A DNA stretch of 64,000 nt from Streptosporangium sandarakinum (GCF_013409935.1 NZ_JACCCO010000001.1:3658001-3722000); one strand, 5' to 3'. Counted from the first letter of the stretch, positions 46,382 through 55,259 are shown. The notes: generated from the letters alone by a model not told the origin. Numbers and translations are program-made.

Positions 46382-47818
46382 TCAGGCGCCCGCGCAGGAG
46401 TCATGGGTGGCGTCGAACCCCTTCAGGCTGTCGGTGTCGTTCGTCCTGAGGGGCTTGAGACCCTTCCAGTCGTCGCCGATGGTCAGGATGAGCCTCGACG
46501 TGGTCGCCCGGGGCACCGCCCGGCCGGTGGAGGCGAGCAGGTCGCGGCTGAGCGTGGGGACGCCGGGCTCACCGTTCGGCGAGTACGTGATCGTGGTCTT
46601 CGGGTACGGCTTACGCGGCGCGTCACCGATCTTGTAGATGTGGTAGCCCCGCTCCTCAAGCTGGACGGCCACCTGCGACCCCAGGCCGGAGCGGTTCGTC
46701 CCGTTGCGCACCTCGACCTGGATCTTCGAGCGGGAGACCTTGGTCTGCCCGCCCTTGATCCCGGACCCGGCGAACGTCCGGTCCCGCGCGACCATCTGGA
46801 ACAGCGTCCGGCTCTGCGGCTGCACCCACTCCACCCGGCCCGGGTGAGTGGCCGAGTATCTCCAGGGCGTGGTGACGAAGTGGATCTGCCCGGCGGCCAT
46901 GCCCTTGGCACTCGTCGCCAGGTCCTTCATGACGCCCGTGGTGAGGCCGGAGTCGGTGGTGACCGACTTGGTGGCCGCGTCCAGGAAGCCGAAGAGCCTG
47001 GTGGGATCGGTGAGCGTGTCGCCGCTCATCACCTTCTTGATCATGGAGGCGACGAACATCTGCTGCCGCTGGATGCGCCCGATGTCGGAGCCGTCGCCGA
47101 GGCTGTAGCGGACGCGGACGTAGCCGAGCGCCTGCTCGCCCATGAGGACCTGCCGTCCGGCGGGAAGGTTGAGCAGGGCCTTCACGTCGCGGATCGGCTC
47201 CGGGAGGCAGACCTCGACGCCGCCGACCGCGTCCACCATGCTCTTGAAACCGGTGAAGTCGACCTTCACGAAGTGGTCGATGCGGATCCCGGTGAGCGAC
47301 TCGACGGTCTTCCAGGTGCAGCCGATCCCGCCGAAGTTGAACGACTCGTTGATCATGCCGATGTGCGCCCGCTGGCCCTGCAGGCCCCCCGTGGCCTTGC
47401 AGTCGGGGAGCTGCACCATGGAGTCGCGGGGGAAGCTGATGACCATGGCGTTGTCCCGCTTCGGCGAGATGTGCGCCAGCATGATCGTGTCGGTCCGCTC
47501 GCCGACCTCCCGGCCGTACTTGGCGTTCTTGCCGTTGCGCTGGTCGGAGCCGACCACCAGGACGTTCATCGCCTTGGTCGCGATCTTTGCGGGTCGCGCG
47601 CCCAGCTCCTCGGCTCCGACCTCGACCCGCTTGACGTTCCCGTTCAGCTTGACGTAGGCGGCGGCCGCCGTCCCGGCCACCGCCACCACGACGGCGGTGC
47701 CGCCGGCCACCGTCCACCGGAGCCACCGGCGGCGGCGCCGCCCGGCCCGCGCCGGGGGCTGCGCGGGCGCGGTCTGCGCGGAAGGTTCCGCGGGCGCGTC
47801 CATCGACCCGTTGCTCAC
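46382..47818 (-). CDS. LCP family protein with C-terminal LytR_C domain, 478 aa
   Basis: Glycopolymer-peptidoglycan ligase. Short cytoplasmic start, Arg-rich stretch (GRRRRRWLRW), one span (about 36-57), then the LCP catalytic domain: 'MNVLVVGSDQRNGKNAKYGR', 'RTDTIMLAHISPKRDNAMVI', 'SFPRDSMVQLPDC', 'DHFVKVDFTGFKSMVDAVGG', 'QALGYVRVRYSLGDGSDIGR' with the conserved Asp/Arg residues. From about 360 a LytR_C domain follows ('IQVEVRNGTNRSGLGSQVAV'). GTG 47818 has GGGAG upstream; an in-frame ATG lies at 47803. Second LCP gene in the window, different architecture from the first. Confidence 0.92.
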   Translation of the reverse strand: MSNGSMDAPAEPSAQTAPAQPPARAGRRRRRWLRWTVAGGTAVVVAVAGTAAAAYVKLNGNVKRVEVGAEELGARPAKIATKAMNVLVVGSDQRNGKNAKYGREVGERTDTIMLAHISPKRDNAMVISFPRDSMVQLPDCKATGGLQGQRAHIGMINESFNFGGIGCTWKTVESLTGIRIDHFVKVDFTGFKSMVDAVGGVEVCLPEPIRDVKALLNLPAGRQVLMGEQALGYVRVRYSLGDGSDIGRIQRQQMFVASMIKKVMSGDTLTDPTRLFGFLDAATKSVTTDSGLTTGVMKDLATSAKGMAAGQIHFVTTPWRYSATHPGRVEWVQPQSRTLFQMVARDRTFAGSGIKGGQTKVSRSKIQVEVRNGTNRSGLGSQVAVQLEERGYHIYKIGDAPRKPYPKTTITYSPNGEPGVPTLSRDLLASTGRAVPRATTSRLILTIGDDWKGLKPLRTNDTDSLKGFDATHDSCAGA

Positions 47819-47881
47819 GTGACTCCCAAGGGGACTGGCCGGGGCGCACGCCCTCGGCTGGGGCCGGATTCCGGCAGAGGG

Positions 47882-47908
47882 AGTGTACAGATCCCAGGTA
47901 AAAGTCAA
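47882..47908 (-). promoter_or_regulatory. Candidate promoter of the second LCP gene
   Basis: On the minus strand: TTGACT (47903-47908), 15-bp spacer, TACACT (47882-47887), 63 bp before the GTG. The spacer is short. Confidence 0.4.
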
Positions 47909-48050
47909 GTAAGGATTGCGCATATACCCTTTTGACCTTTGGCTAGGCGTTCGTGAAGAACGAGGTGTTCTGGCCGGTCGCGGACCCGGGCGGAACGGGG
48001 GTGCCGAGGTGCGCCCGCCGGGGCGGTGGGGCCGGAGTGGGCGGCCTTGT

Positions 48051-48056
48051 TATGAT
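48051..48056 (+). promoter_or_regulatory. -10 box for leaderless GNAT mRNA
   Basis: TATGAT, a near-consensus -10, followed by 6 nt and the ATG at 48063; no ribosome site is present. Confidence 0.5.
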
Positions 48057-48062
48057 CCGCCG

Positions 48063-48575
48063 ATGATTATCCGAGTCGGCGGTCTTGCCGACGTCCCGGC
48101 GGTACTGGCGATGTTCGACGGCGCGGTGGCGTGGCTGACCGCACGGGGCCGTACCGGGCAGTGGGGCAGCGAGCCCTTCTCCACCAACCCCGTCCGTGTC
48201 GAGAAGGCCACCGCCTGGGCCGCCTCGGGCGGGATGCGCATCGCCGAGATCGACGGCCGGCCCGCCGGCTGCCTCGTCGTCGGGCCCGCGATGGAGTACG
48301 TCTCCCCGGCGGCCGAGCCCGAGCTGTACGTGCAGGTCCTGATCAACGACCGGCGGTTCCACGGCCGGGGCGTCGGCGCCGCGCTGCTGGAGCGGGCCGT
48401 GACCGAGGCGGCGGAGCTGGGCGTCTCGCTGGTCCGGGTCGACTGCTACGCCGGGGACGACGGCCGGCTGGTGCGCTACTACGAGAGCCAGGGCTTCACC
48501 AGGACCGAGACGTTCACGGTGGGCGAGTGGCCCGGTCAGATACTGGAGCGGAGGCTTCCCGTCGCGACGGGCTGA
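48063..48575 (+). CDS. GNAT family N-acetyltransferase, 170 aa
   Basis: Starts MIIRVGGLADVPAVLAMFDG. It has the family beta-strand 'GGMRIAEIDGRPAGCLVVG', acetyl-CoA loop 'LINDRRFHGRGVGAALLERA' (R/Q-x-x-G-x-G/A) and the C-terminal 'GDDGRLVRYYESQGFTRTET'. The upstream open frame (to 47916) is not family-like; ATG 48063 is probably a leaderless start. Substrate unknown. The following 48576-48798 gap contains degenerate GGGCACGGCAGGG-type repeats and an AT-rich patch near 48740. Confidence 0.88.
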   Translation: MIIRVGGLADVPAVLAMFDGAVAWLTARGRTGQWGSEPFSTNPVRVEKATAWAASGGMRIAEIDGRPAGCLVVGPAMEYVSPAAEPELYVQVLINDRRFHGRGVGAALLERAVTEAAELGVSLVRVDCYAGDDGRLVRYYESQGFTRTETFTVGEWPGQILERRLPVATG

Positions 48576-48798
48576 CCGGGGCGGCCGCCGGGCACGGCAG
48601 GGTGCGTTCGCGGGGCGGCGCCGGGCACGGCAGGGCAGGGCCGGGTGCGTTCACGGGGCCGGATAGGGGCGTTCGCGGGACGGTACGGGGCGCGGCCGGG
48701 TGCCTCGCGGGCGCCATGCTTCGGTGGCGGGGCGGTCATATACAGGAAATATCGACAAGAGAGGATTGGGGCTGGGTTTACCGTCTTATGGGGGTTTC

Positions 48799-50559
48799 GT
48801 GAACACTGCTCTCGATCATTCCTATCGGGGCGAACATCCCGTCCGTACCCTCGCCTACCTCTTCAAGGAAGACCGGTTCAAGCTCGTCGTCGCGGTCTTC
48901 GCCTTCCTCTTCAAGCACAGCCCCACCTGGCTGCTGCCGCTGATCACCGCGAACGTCATCAACATCGTGATCGGCCACCGCCCCATCGTCGAACTGTGGG
49001 GCAACACGGCCGTCCTGCTCGCCCTGCTGCTCCTCAACCACCCCTTCCACCTCCTCTACGTCCGCTGCATGCACGGCGCGATCCGGCGGGTGGGCGTGAA
49101 CCTGCGCTCCGCGCTCTGCCGCCGCATGCAGCAGCTCTCGATCGGCTACCACTCCCGGGTCAGCGCCGCCGTACTCCAGACCAAGGTCATCCGGGACGTC
49201 GAGAGCATCGAGCAGACCAGCCAGCAGGCGAGCGACATGGGCCTTTCGGCCCTCACCACGCTGGTCGGCGGCCTCGTGGTGATCGCCTTCCGGGTGCCCG
49301 CCGCGATCCCGGTCCTGCTGGTGGTCGTGCCGACCGCGGCCTTCCTGGTGATGCGGCTCCGCACCCGCCTGCGGGAGGACAACGAGAGCTTCCGCCGCGA
49401 GGTCGAGACGCTCTCCAGCCGGATCAGCGAGATGACCACCCTCATCCCCATCACCCGGGCGCACGGCCTGGAGCGCGACGCGCTGCACCGCGTGGACGGC
49501 ACGCTGACCAAGGTGCTGCGCAAGGGACTCAAGCTCGACCTGCTCAACGGCAGCTTCGGCGCCCTCGCCTGGATCCTGCTCAACGCGCTGGGCGTCGCCT
49601 TCCTGACGGGCTCCGCGCTCATCGCCTACTACCAGGTCATCCCGATCACCGCCGGCGACGTGGTCATGCTGACCACCTTCTTCACCACCCTCACCTCCGC
49701 CGTCACCTCCCTGCTCAGCCTGACCCCGGTGATCAGCAAGGGGCTGGCGTCGGTCCGGTCGATCGGCGAGGTGCTCCAGGCCCCCGACCTGGAGCACAAC
49801 GAGGGCAAGGTGAAGATCGACTCGGTGCGCGGCGAGGTGGAGTTCCGCGACGTCGGGTTCTCCTACGGCGAGCCCGGCGAACCCCCCGCGGTCACCGGCC
49901 TCACCCTCAGGGCGGTGCCCGGCGAGACGATCGCCCTTGTCGGACCGTCGGGCGCGGGCAAGTCGACCGTGCTCAACCTCGTCATCGGCTTCCTCCGGCC
50001 GACCTCCGGCCGGATCCTGCTCGACGGCCGCGACATGGAGACGGTGGACATGCGGACCTACCGCCGTTTCATGTCGGTCGTGCCGCAGGAGTCGATCCTG
50101 TTCGAGGGCAGCATCAGGGAGAACGTCACCTACGGCCTGGCCGACGTCTCCGAGGAGCGGCTGACGCGGGCCCTGCGGGACGCCAACGCGCTGGAGTTCG
50201 TCGAACGGCTGCCCGCCGGGCTCGACACGGTCGTCGGGGAACGCGGGGCCCGGCTGTCCGGCGGCCAGCGGCAGCGCCTGGCCATCGCCCGAGCCCTGAT
50301 CCGCGACCCGCGCGTGCTGATCCTCGACGAGGCGACCTCCGCCCTGGACTCCCGGTCGGAGGCGCTCATCCAGCAGGCGCTGGCCCGGCTGGTCGCCGGC
50401 CGTACGGTCTTCGTCGTCGCGCACCGGCTGTCCACGATCCGGAACGCGGACCGCATCGCGGTCATGCGGGACGGCGGAATCGTGGAGGTGGGAACCCACG
50501 AGGAGCTGATGCGGCTGCGCGGCGTCTACGCGGGACTCCAGCAGGCCCAGCTCGCCTGA
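48799..50559 (+). CDS. ABC transporter, fused membrane and ATPase domains (half-transporter), 586 aa
   Basis: Type IV (MsbA-like) exporter half. Transmembrane domain about 20-320 with six spans; nucleotide-binding domain about 340-586: 'VEFRDVGFSYGEPGEPPAVT', Walker A 'ALVGPSGAGKSTVLNL', Q-loop 'SVVPQESILFEGSIRENV', signature 'RLSGGQRQRLAIARAL', Walker B 'VLILDEATSALD' and 'VFVVAHRLSTIRNAD'. GTG 48799 (MNTALDHSYRGEHPVRTLAY) has GGGGG upstream. Expected to work as a homodimer exporting lipid, peptide or drug; no partner gene adjacent. Confidence 0.93.
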   Translation: MNTALDHSYRGEHPVRTLAYLFKEDRFKLVVAVFAFLFKHSPTWLLPLITANVINIVIGHRPIVELWGNTAVLLALLLLNHPFHLLYVRCMHGAIRRVGVNLRSALCRRMQQLSIGYHSRVSAAVLQTKVIRDVESIEQTSQQASDMGLSALTTLVGGLVVIAFRVPAAIPVLLVVVPTAAFLVMRLRTRLREDNESFRREVETLSSRISEMTTLIPITRAHGLERDALHRVDGTLTKVLRKGLKLDLLNGSFGALAWILLNALGVAFLTGSALIAYYQVIPITAGDVVMLTTFFTTLTSAVTSLLSLTPVISKGLASVRSIGEVLQAPDLEHNEGKVKIDSVRGEVEFRDVGFSYGEPGEPPAVTGLTLRAVPGETIALVGPSGAGKSTVLNLVIGFLRPTSGRILLDGRDMETVDMRTYRRFMSVVPQESILFEGSIRENVTYGLADVSEERLTRALRDANALEFVERLPAGLDTVVGERGARLSGGQRQRLAIARALIRDPRVLILDEATSALDSRSEALIQQALARLVAGRTVFVVAHRLSTIRNADRIAVMRDGGIVEVGTHEELMRLRGVYAGLQQAQLA

Positions 50560-50604
50560 CGCGGCGAAGCCGGGAAGAACGAAGCCGGGAACGGCGGAGC
50601 CTGT

Positions 50605-50644
50605 AACGGCGGGGCCGGAAAGCGGGAACGGCGGGGCCGGAAAG
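50605..50644. repeat. 18-bp direct repeat after the ABC transporter gene
   Basis: AACGGCGGGGCCGGAAAG occurs at 50605-50622 and 50627-50644, with a degenerate third unit near 50590. Confidence 0.8.
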
Positions 50645-50649
50645 AAGGA

Positions 50650-50680
50650 AGGGCGCGGAACGGTCGTCGTCCCGCGCCCT
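50650..50680. terminator. Bidirectional hairpin terminator
   Basis: AGGGCGCGG (50650-50658) pairs with CCGCGCCCT (50672-50680) between the convergent ABC transporter (ends 50559) and GH16 (ends 50708) genes. It closes the long leftward operon. Confidence 0.75.
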
Positions 50681-50707
50681 ATACCGGTCAGGTCGCCCGG
50701 CGGGGGA

Positions 50708-51502
50708 TCAGCCCGTGCCGGCGGCGTTCAGCGGATAGACCCGCAGCCAGTCGACCTCCATCCACGCCTCTCCCTCGGTGCCTCCGCCGGGGAACCAGTC
50801 GAGCTGCAGGCACGGCTGCATCACACCGGTCGTATGCCTGGCCGAGCGGAACCACTCCTTGCCGTCGATGTAGCCGACCGTGCCCTGCGGGCTGACCTCG
50901 ACCGCGTAGGTGTGCCAGGTGGTCACTTCCACGTCGGAGTAGGACTGCTCCTCGCCCTGCGGGGTCTGCAGGTAGAAGTTGGGGCGCCACTTGCCCGGGT
51001 GGTCGTACACCCCCAGGAAGTCGATCTCCTCGCCCGTGGTGCTCAGCACGTCGCCCCCGCCGTCCCGCGGCCACAGCAGGGCGAGGGGGCGGTAGGCGGT
51101 CGCCCCGCCCTCGTACATCCGGACCCGGGTCTCCCAGCGTCCGTACGTCTGCTCGTGGCGGGCGCCGATCCCGGCCGTGGTGCCGTCGGCGCGGCCGTAG
51201 AGGTAGAGCGAGCCGTTGCCGACGTAGAGCTGGTCGGGGGAGCGACGGCCCTTGCCGGCGTGGCCGGCCGAGTCGTAGATCACCCAGTCGGCCGGGTCGA
51301 GGACGCCGTCGAACTCCGCGCACCACGACGGCGTGCCCCAGCCGAGGGTCCCGGCCGCGCTCGCCTGGCCGGTGGGGGCCGGGCCGCAGACGGCCTTTGC
51401 GGCGCCGGACGCCGCCGCGCCGGGGGCGGCGGCGATCACGCCCGCCGCCAGCGCGGTCACCAGGCCGAGTACGGCCGTCCGCGCCGGTAATCGATGGTTC
51501 AT
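50708..51502 (-). CDS. Secreted GH16-like protein with altered catalytic motif, 264 aa
   Basis: Signal peptide (MNHRLPARTAVLGLVTALAA to about 'PGAAA', residue 31) then a GH16 concanavalin-like beta-sandwich: 'SWCAEFDGVLDPADWVIYD', 'ARHEQTYGRWETRVRMYEG', 'YRPLALLWPRDGGGDVL', 'FYLQTPQGEEQSYSDVEVTT' and 'WHTYAVEVSPQGTVGYIDGK'. GH16 enzymes use E-x-D-x-x-E; here the motif reads E159-I-D161-F-L-G164, so the acid/base glutamate is replaced by glycine (codon GGG at 51011-51013, one base from GAG). It may be inactive and bind beta-glucan instead. ATG 51502 follows AAGGAG by 6 nt and overlaps the upstream stop by 3 nt, so it is the last gene of the 60.6-50.7 kb operon. Confidence 0.85.
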   Translation of the reverse strand: MNHRLPARTAVLGLVTALAAGVIAAAPGAAASGAAKAVCGPAPTGQASAAGTLGWGTPSWCAEFDGVLDPADWVIYDSAGHAGKGRRSPDQLYVGNGSLYLYGRADGTTAGIGARHEQTYGRWETRVRMYEGGATAYRPLALLWPRDGGGDVLSTTGEEIDFLGVYDHPGKWRPNFYLQTPQGEEQSYSDVEVTTWHTYAVEVSPQGTVGYIDGKEWFRSARHTTGVMQPCLQLDWFPGGGTEGEAWMEVDWLRVYPLNAAGTG

Positions 51503-53394
51503 GGCTGCTCCTTGGAACTGGCACAGAGCGCCGAGGGACTGAAGCCCCAGCAACCGGCCTTGACCGGTGTCACGGGCCGCGGGACGGACCCGCTCGGCGC
51601 GAGGGGAACGGAGTATGCGGGTGGCGCGAAGGCCCACCGGGGCGCCCAGGACGTCGCCTGAGGGTCGGTGGCCGGAAGCGGCGCGGCGGAGCCGATCGTA
51701 CGGCCATGCCAGGGCGCGAGACTCCAACATGCCGAATCCCGCCACGACGCGCAGTCTCCGGAACCCGCGATCCCCGAGGTGAAGAAGGAGCGCGCCAGCG
51801 GGGGCAGCGGCAGAACCGGCCTGGTCGCGGGGACTCCGAGGATGGACGCGGGTGAGTCGGCGCCGGACTCGGCGGCCGGCTGACCGGTGGAGAACGCCGG
51901 GGTGGTGGGGGTCACAGCGGGGGTGGGGAAGGGCACCGCGGTCGGATCGGCCGTGGGCCACGCCGTACGCGCGGGCGGGACCGGGTCGGGAACGGCGGGC
52001 ACGTCACCGGTGACGTCGGTTTCACCCGCGTCATCGGCGGTCGGGACGGGAGAGGGCCTCGCCGGGTCCTTCGGGGCCTTCCTGGACGCCTTTCCGGACC
52101 GGTCCGGGGCGCCGTCCCCGGGCGTGGCCTTCTTCGACGACTCCTTGGCGCCCTTCCCGGACGGTTCCTTCGCCGACTCTCCGGCGTCCTTCTTCCCAGA
52201 AGCCTTCTTTCCGGACTCCTTCTCGGAGGACTCCTTCGTTCCCTTACCGGCTTTTTCCCCTTTTTCCTGTGAGGTGTCCCTGGAGGTTCCCTTGCCCTTC
52301 TCTCCGGACTTGCCCTTCTCCTTCTCCGTGTCCTTCTTCCCCGAGTCGTCCTGCCCGGTGGAACTCTCGCCGCTCTGGGACGGCTTGGGCTCCGCCGGTT
52401 TCTGGGACTGCTCGGGCGTCTGCGGGGCCGGGGACTCACCTCCCGAGGACGGAGGCTGCGCCGTGGTCTCGGGCGTGGCGCTGGGAGCCGGGGCGGGGGA
52501 GTCCTTCTTGCCCCCGTCACCGGGGTCGGGCGCGTCCTTGCCCTTGTCGTCGGAGTCGGGCTTGCTCCTGGTGTCCGGCTGCGGCGCGGTGCTCCGGACC
52601 GCGGCACGAGCTCGGCCGGTTTCCGGAAGCGTCGAGAGGTGCGGCTCGGGATCGGAACTCCTGGACGCGTTCCGCTTCGGCGCGGACTTCTCCGTGGCGT
52701 CCCGCGTGGTGCTCCGTTCGGTCCGCTCGGTCTCCCGCCCGGCGTCGCGGTCGGCGTCACGGCTGGAAGGGCGGCCGGAGCCGTCCGTCGTCCTCCGGCC
52801 GGTGCCGGGGGAGCCCTCCGCCTTCCTCGGCGCGGATTCGGACCGGGTGGCCGGCCCGGACCGGGGCGCGGAGCGGGACTCGGGCGCCGGATCGGACCGC
52901 GGCGTCCGATCGGAGCCGGACCGGTGTGCCGTACCGGACTCGCGGGCCGGGCCGGACTCGCCGCTCCCGCGGGAGCGCGAGGACGTGCCGGTCTCCGCGC
53001 CGGAGGAGCCGCCCCCTCCACTCCGAGGCGCCCTTTCCGTTGTGGGTTCGTCGCGGGAGGAGCCGCCCCCTCCACTCCGGGGCGCTCTTTCGGTGGTGGG
53101 TTCGTCGCGGGAGGAGCCGCCCCCTCCACTCCGGGGCGATCCTTCTATGGTGGACGACTCGTCGCGGGAGGAGCCGTCCGGTGGCGCGGGCGCGCGTTCC
53201 CGGCCGCCGGGAGGGGGTTCACCCGGGGCGATGGCGGAACCGCCGGCCGGGTCGGATGACGACGCGCCGGTCCAGCCCTGGTCGGCCTTGGCGTACCAGG
53301 GCTGGGCGACGACCGCGCCGACCGCCGCGGAGACCCCTGCCAGGAGGAGGCCGGAGACCAGGGTGACGCGGCGGGGTGAGCTGCGTGGGGACAT
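51499..53394 (-). CDS. Secreted low-complexity Ser/Lys/Asp-rich protein, 631 aa
   Basis: Signal sequence or anchor 'VTLVSGLLLAGVSAAVGAVV' (10-29), then about 430 residues of disordered charged repeats: three 18-residue tandem units 'RSGGGGSSRDEPTTERAP' near residue 90-140, Arg/Ser/Asp-rich segments, then Lys/Glu/Ser-rich 'EKGEKAGKGTKESSEKESGK'. A Pro/Thr-rich stretch leads to a C-terminal region with five cysteines ('SGDCASWRDSACWSLAPWHG', 'AGCWGFSPSALC'), possibly a small disulfide-bonded module. ATG 53394 follows AGGAAG by 8 nt. The stop overlaps the GH16 start. No family recognised; composition suits a wall-spanning or matrix protein. Confidence 0.65.
   Translation of the reverse strand: MSPRSSPRRVTLVSGLLLAGVSAAVGAVVAQPWYAKADQGWTGASSSDPAGGSAIAPGEPPPGGRERAPAPPDGSSRDESSTIEGSPRSGGGGSSRDEPTTERAPRSGGGGSSRDEPTTERAPRSGGGGSSGAETGTSSRSRGSGESGPARESGTAHRSGSDRTPRSDPAPESRSAPRSGPATRSESAPRKAEGSPGTGRRTTDGSGRPSSRDADRDAGRETERTERSTTRDATEKSAPKRNASRSSDPEPHLSTLPETGRARAAVRSTAPQPDTRSKPDSDDKGKDAPDPGDGGKKDSPAPAPSATPETTAQPPSSGGESPAPQTPEQSQKPAEPKPSQSGESSTGQDDSGKKDTEKEKGKSGEKGKGTSRDTSQEKGEKAGKGTKESSEKESGKKASGKKDAGESAKEPSGKGAKESSKKATPGDGAPDRSGKASRKAPKDPARPSPVPTADDAGETDVTGDVPAVPDPVPPARTAWPTADPTAVPFPTPAVTPTTPAFSTGQPAAESGADSPASILGVPATRPVLPLPPLARSFFTSGIAGSGDCASWRDSACWSLAPWHGRTIGSAAPLPATDPQATSWAPRWAFAPPAYSVPLAPSGSVPRPVTPVKAGCWGFSPSALCASSKEQP
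53002..53163. repeat. 54-bp tandem repeat inside the secreted low-complexity gene
   Basis: Units beginning GGAGGAGCCGCCCCCTCCAC start at 53002, 53056 and 53110, exactly 54 bp apart, encoding 18-residue repeats on the minus strand. In-frame length variation is likely between strains. Confidence 0.85.
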
Positions 53395-53440
53395 GTGCGG
53401 TCTTCCTCGTTCCGTGGGCGTTCTACGCGTTCCAGGCGTT

Positions 53441-54217
53441 CTACGGGGTGGAATCGGGATCGGGAGAGGGGTCGGGAGCGGACAGGGACTTCCAGCCCGC
53501 GGCGGTGAACTCCGGGGTTCCGGGCAGGGCGACGGCGGGCAGGGCGCCGGGGGACGGGTCCGGGATGTTGACCCAGTCGCCCTTCCCCCCGGCCCGCATG
53601 TCGGGGTGCCAGGTCATGATCAGGTTCATGGCGTACGGACTGGAGTAGATCGGGTCGGTGTCCTGGGTGCCCTTGGTGGCGGTCACCTGCACCAGCACGG
53701 ACACCTGGATCTGGTCCTGGGCGCGGACCCGCCACTGGACCCCGATCGTCCGCGTCCGCATGGCGGCGCCGTCCGGGAGAGCGCCGGTCTTCGGCAGGCC
53801 GAGCGTCTCTCGCCAGCTCGCGACGGTGTCGCGGGCGCCGGCGCGGGCCGCCTCCTGCTGGTCGGGCGGGACGTACAGGACCGCGGCCTGCTCGGCCTGG
53901 GCGGCGTCCAGCGTCCAGGCCGCCTCCAGGGTCGCCGCCGCCGCCGAGACCGCGCCCAGCTCGGTGTGGGGGAACCCGACGGGGTAGCCGGCCTGACCCT
54001 CGTACCCGGAGGGGGTCGCGAGCACGACGGAGTCGGTGGCGGCGTTCGTCACCCGCACCGTCGGGGGCTCGGCCCCGGGCCGCAGCACGTGCCACGCCCA
54101 GACCGCGGCGAGGATCGCCCCGACGATCGAGACGACCACGATGATCATCCGTCGGGGGGAGCGGGACGGTGATCCCAGATCCCAGTCGAGATCGGCGTCC
54201 TCGGGAACGGGCGGCAC
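53441..54217 (-). CDS. Bitopic membrane protein of the MinD-ATPase operon, 258 aa
   Basis: Short acidic cytoplasmic start (MPPVPEDADLDWDLGSPSRS), one span (24-43, 'MIIVVVSIVGAILAAVWAWH'), then an extracytoplasmic domain. That domain has 'GYPVGFPHTELGAVSAAAAT', a helical 'AAWTLDAAQAEQAAVLYVPP' and strands 'IGVQWRVRAQDQIQVSVLVQ'. The 'VGFPHTELGAVSAA' element followed by a helical tail recalls exported subunits of actinobacterial conjugation-like loci; that similarity is only by eye. GTG 54217 overlaps the ATPase stop by 1 nt. No catalytic residues evident; a structural or substrate-chaperoning role is inference. Confidence 0.7.
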   Translation of the reverse strand: MPPVPEDADLDWDLGSPSRSPRRMIIVVVSIVGAILAAVWAWHVLRPGAEPPTVRVTNAATDSVVLATPSGYEGQAGYPVGFPHTELGAVSAAAATLEAAWTLDAAQAEQAAVLYVPPDQQEAARAGARDTVASWRETLGLPKTGALPDGAAMRTRTIGVQWRVRAQDQIQVSVLVQVTATKGTQDTDPIYSSPYAMNLIMTWHPDMRAGGKGDWVNIPDPSPGALPAVALPGTPEFTAAGWKSLSAPDPSPDPDSTP

Positions 54218-55209
54218 TAGCGGCTCCGGTCGGGACGCTGGCCGAACGCCTGGCCGGCCGCCGCCGCCAGGCGCAGGTACGCCCCCCGGGTCGTGGGCCG
54301 CAGCCGGGCGAGATCGACCTCCGCGCCCTCCTTGAGGTGCGGGTCGTAGGGGATGCGGACCACCGCGCGGCAGCGGGAGGCGAAGTGCCGCTCCAGCAGC
54401 GACAGGTCGACGTCGGTCTTCGGCTCCACGGCGTTCAGCACGACGATGGCGTTCTTGACCAGGTCGGCGTGCCCGTGGGCGGTGAGCCAGTCGAGCGTGG
54501 CGGCGGCCGAGCTGGCCCCGTCCACCGCGACCAGGGTGACCAGCACGATCTGGTCGGCCAGCTCCAGCGTCGCGTCCATGGCGCCGTGCAGCAGGCCGGT
54601 ACCGCAGTCGGTGATGCAGATCGAGTAGTAGCGCTCGATGATCCCGGCCACCGTACGGTAGTCGTCGGCGTTGAACGCCTCGCTCACCGCGGGGTCGGTG
54701 TCGGACGCGAGGACCTCCAGGCGGGCCGACGACTGGGAGGTGAAGGCGCGCGCGTCGGCGTAGCGGAGGATGTGCGGGGCCTCGGCCAGCATGGTGCGGA
54801 TGGTCGCGGCCGTCTCCGACTTGACCTTCAGGCCGAGGGTTCCGCGGTCGGGGTTGGCGTCGATGGCGATGACCCGGTCACCGCGCAACGAGGCGAGCGT
54901 GTTGCCGAGCGCCACGGTCGTCGTGGTCTTGCCCACCCCGCCCTTGAGGCTCATGACCGCTATCCGGTGGTGCCCGCTCGCGACGGGCGTCTGGGCCTGG
55001 GCCATCAGCGTGCGGCGCTCCAGTTCGGCGGAGGATTCGGCCGGGGTGATCCGGCCACCGGAAAGCCTCCAGACGAGCCGCCGCCATCCGCCCGTGGGCT
55101 CGGGGCGGCGGTTGGTGAGCAGGTGTTCCGCGGTGAGCGGGATCACGTCGTGGAACTGCTCGGCCGGGCCGTGCGGCGAACGCTGCGTCCTCGGGGGCGT
55201 CTCCGTCAT
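54217..55209 (-). CDS. MinD/ParA-like ATPase of the envelope operon, 330 aa
   Basis: An 80-residue N-terminal extension precedes the deviant Walker A 'SLKGGVGKTTTTVALGNTLA' (87-106; KGGVGKTTT 89-97). 'VIAIDANPDRGTLGLKV' (switch I), 'YYSICITDCGTGLLHGAMDA' (Walker B) and 'DQIVLVTLVAVDGASSAAAT' follow. It resembles the MinD-like proteins encoded with type VII secretion (EspI-like) and polar-assembly loci rather than chromosome ParA: no parB or parS-type site is adjacent. No C-terminal amphipathic helix of canonical MinD is obvious. ATG 55209 has AAGGA 9 nt upstream. Likely powers or positions assembly of the membrane proteins encoded around it. Confidence 0.85.
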   Translation of the reverse strand: MTETPPRTQRSPHGPAEQFHDVIPLTAEHLLTNRRPEPTGGWRRLVWRLSGGRITPAESSAELERRTLMAQAQTPVASGHHRIAVMSLKGGVGKTTTTVALGNTLASLRGDRVIAIDANPDRGTLGLKVKSETAATIRTMLAEAPHILRYADARAFTSQSSARLEVLASDTDPAVSEAFNADDYRTVAGIIERYYSICITDCGTGLLHGAMDATLELADQIVLVTLVAVDGASSAAATLDWLTAHGHADLVKNAIVVLNAVEPKTDVDLSLLERHFASRCRAVVRIPYDPHLKEGAEVDLARLRPTTRGAYLRLAAAAGQAFGQRPDRSR

Positions 55210-55259
55210 AGCCGGGGTCCTTTCGCGTAGAACTTGCATGAGGCTGGGGGACGGGGCGG

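Noticed and set aside
51887..54172. 761-codon plus-strand open frame opposite the secreted low-complexity gene
   Set aside because: Composition follows the repeats of the minus-strand gene; no signal peptide, start site or conserved motif on this strand.
54217..55209. Chromosome partition parA
   Set aside because: No parB gene or parS-like palindromes adjacent, and an N-terminal extension and membrane-protein neighbours point elsewhere.
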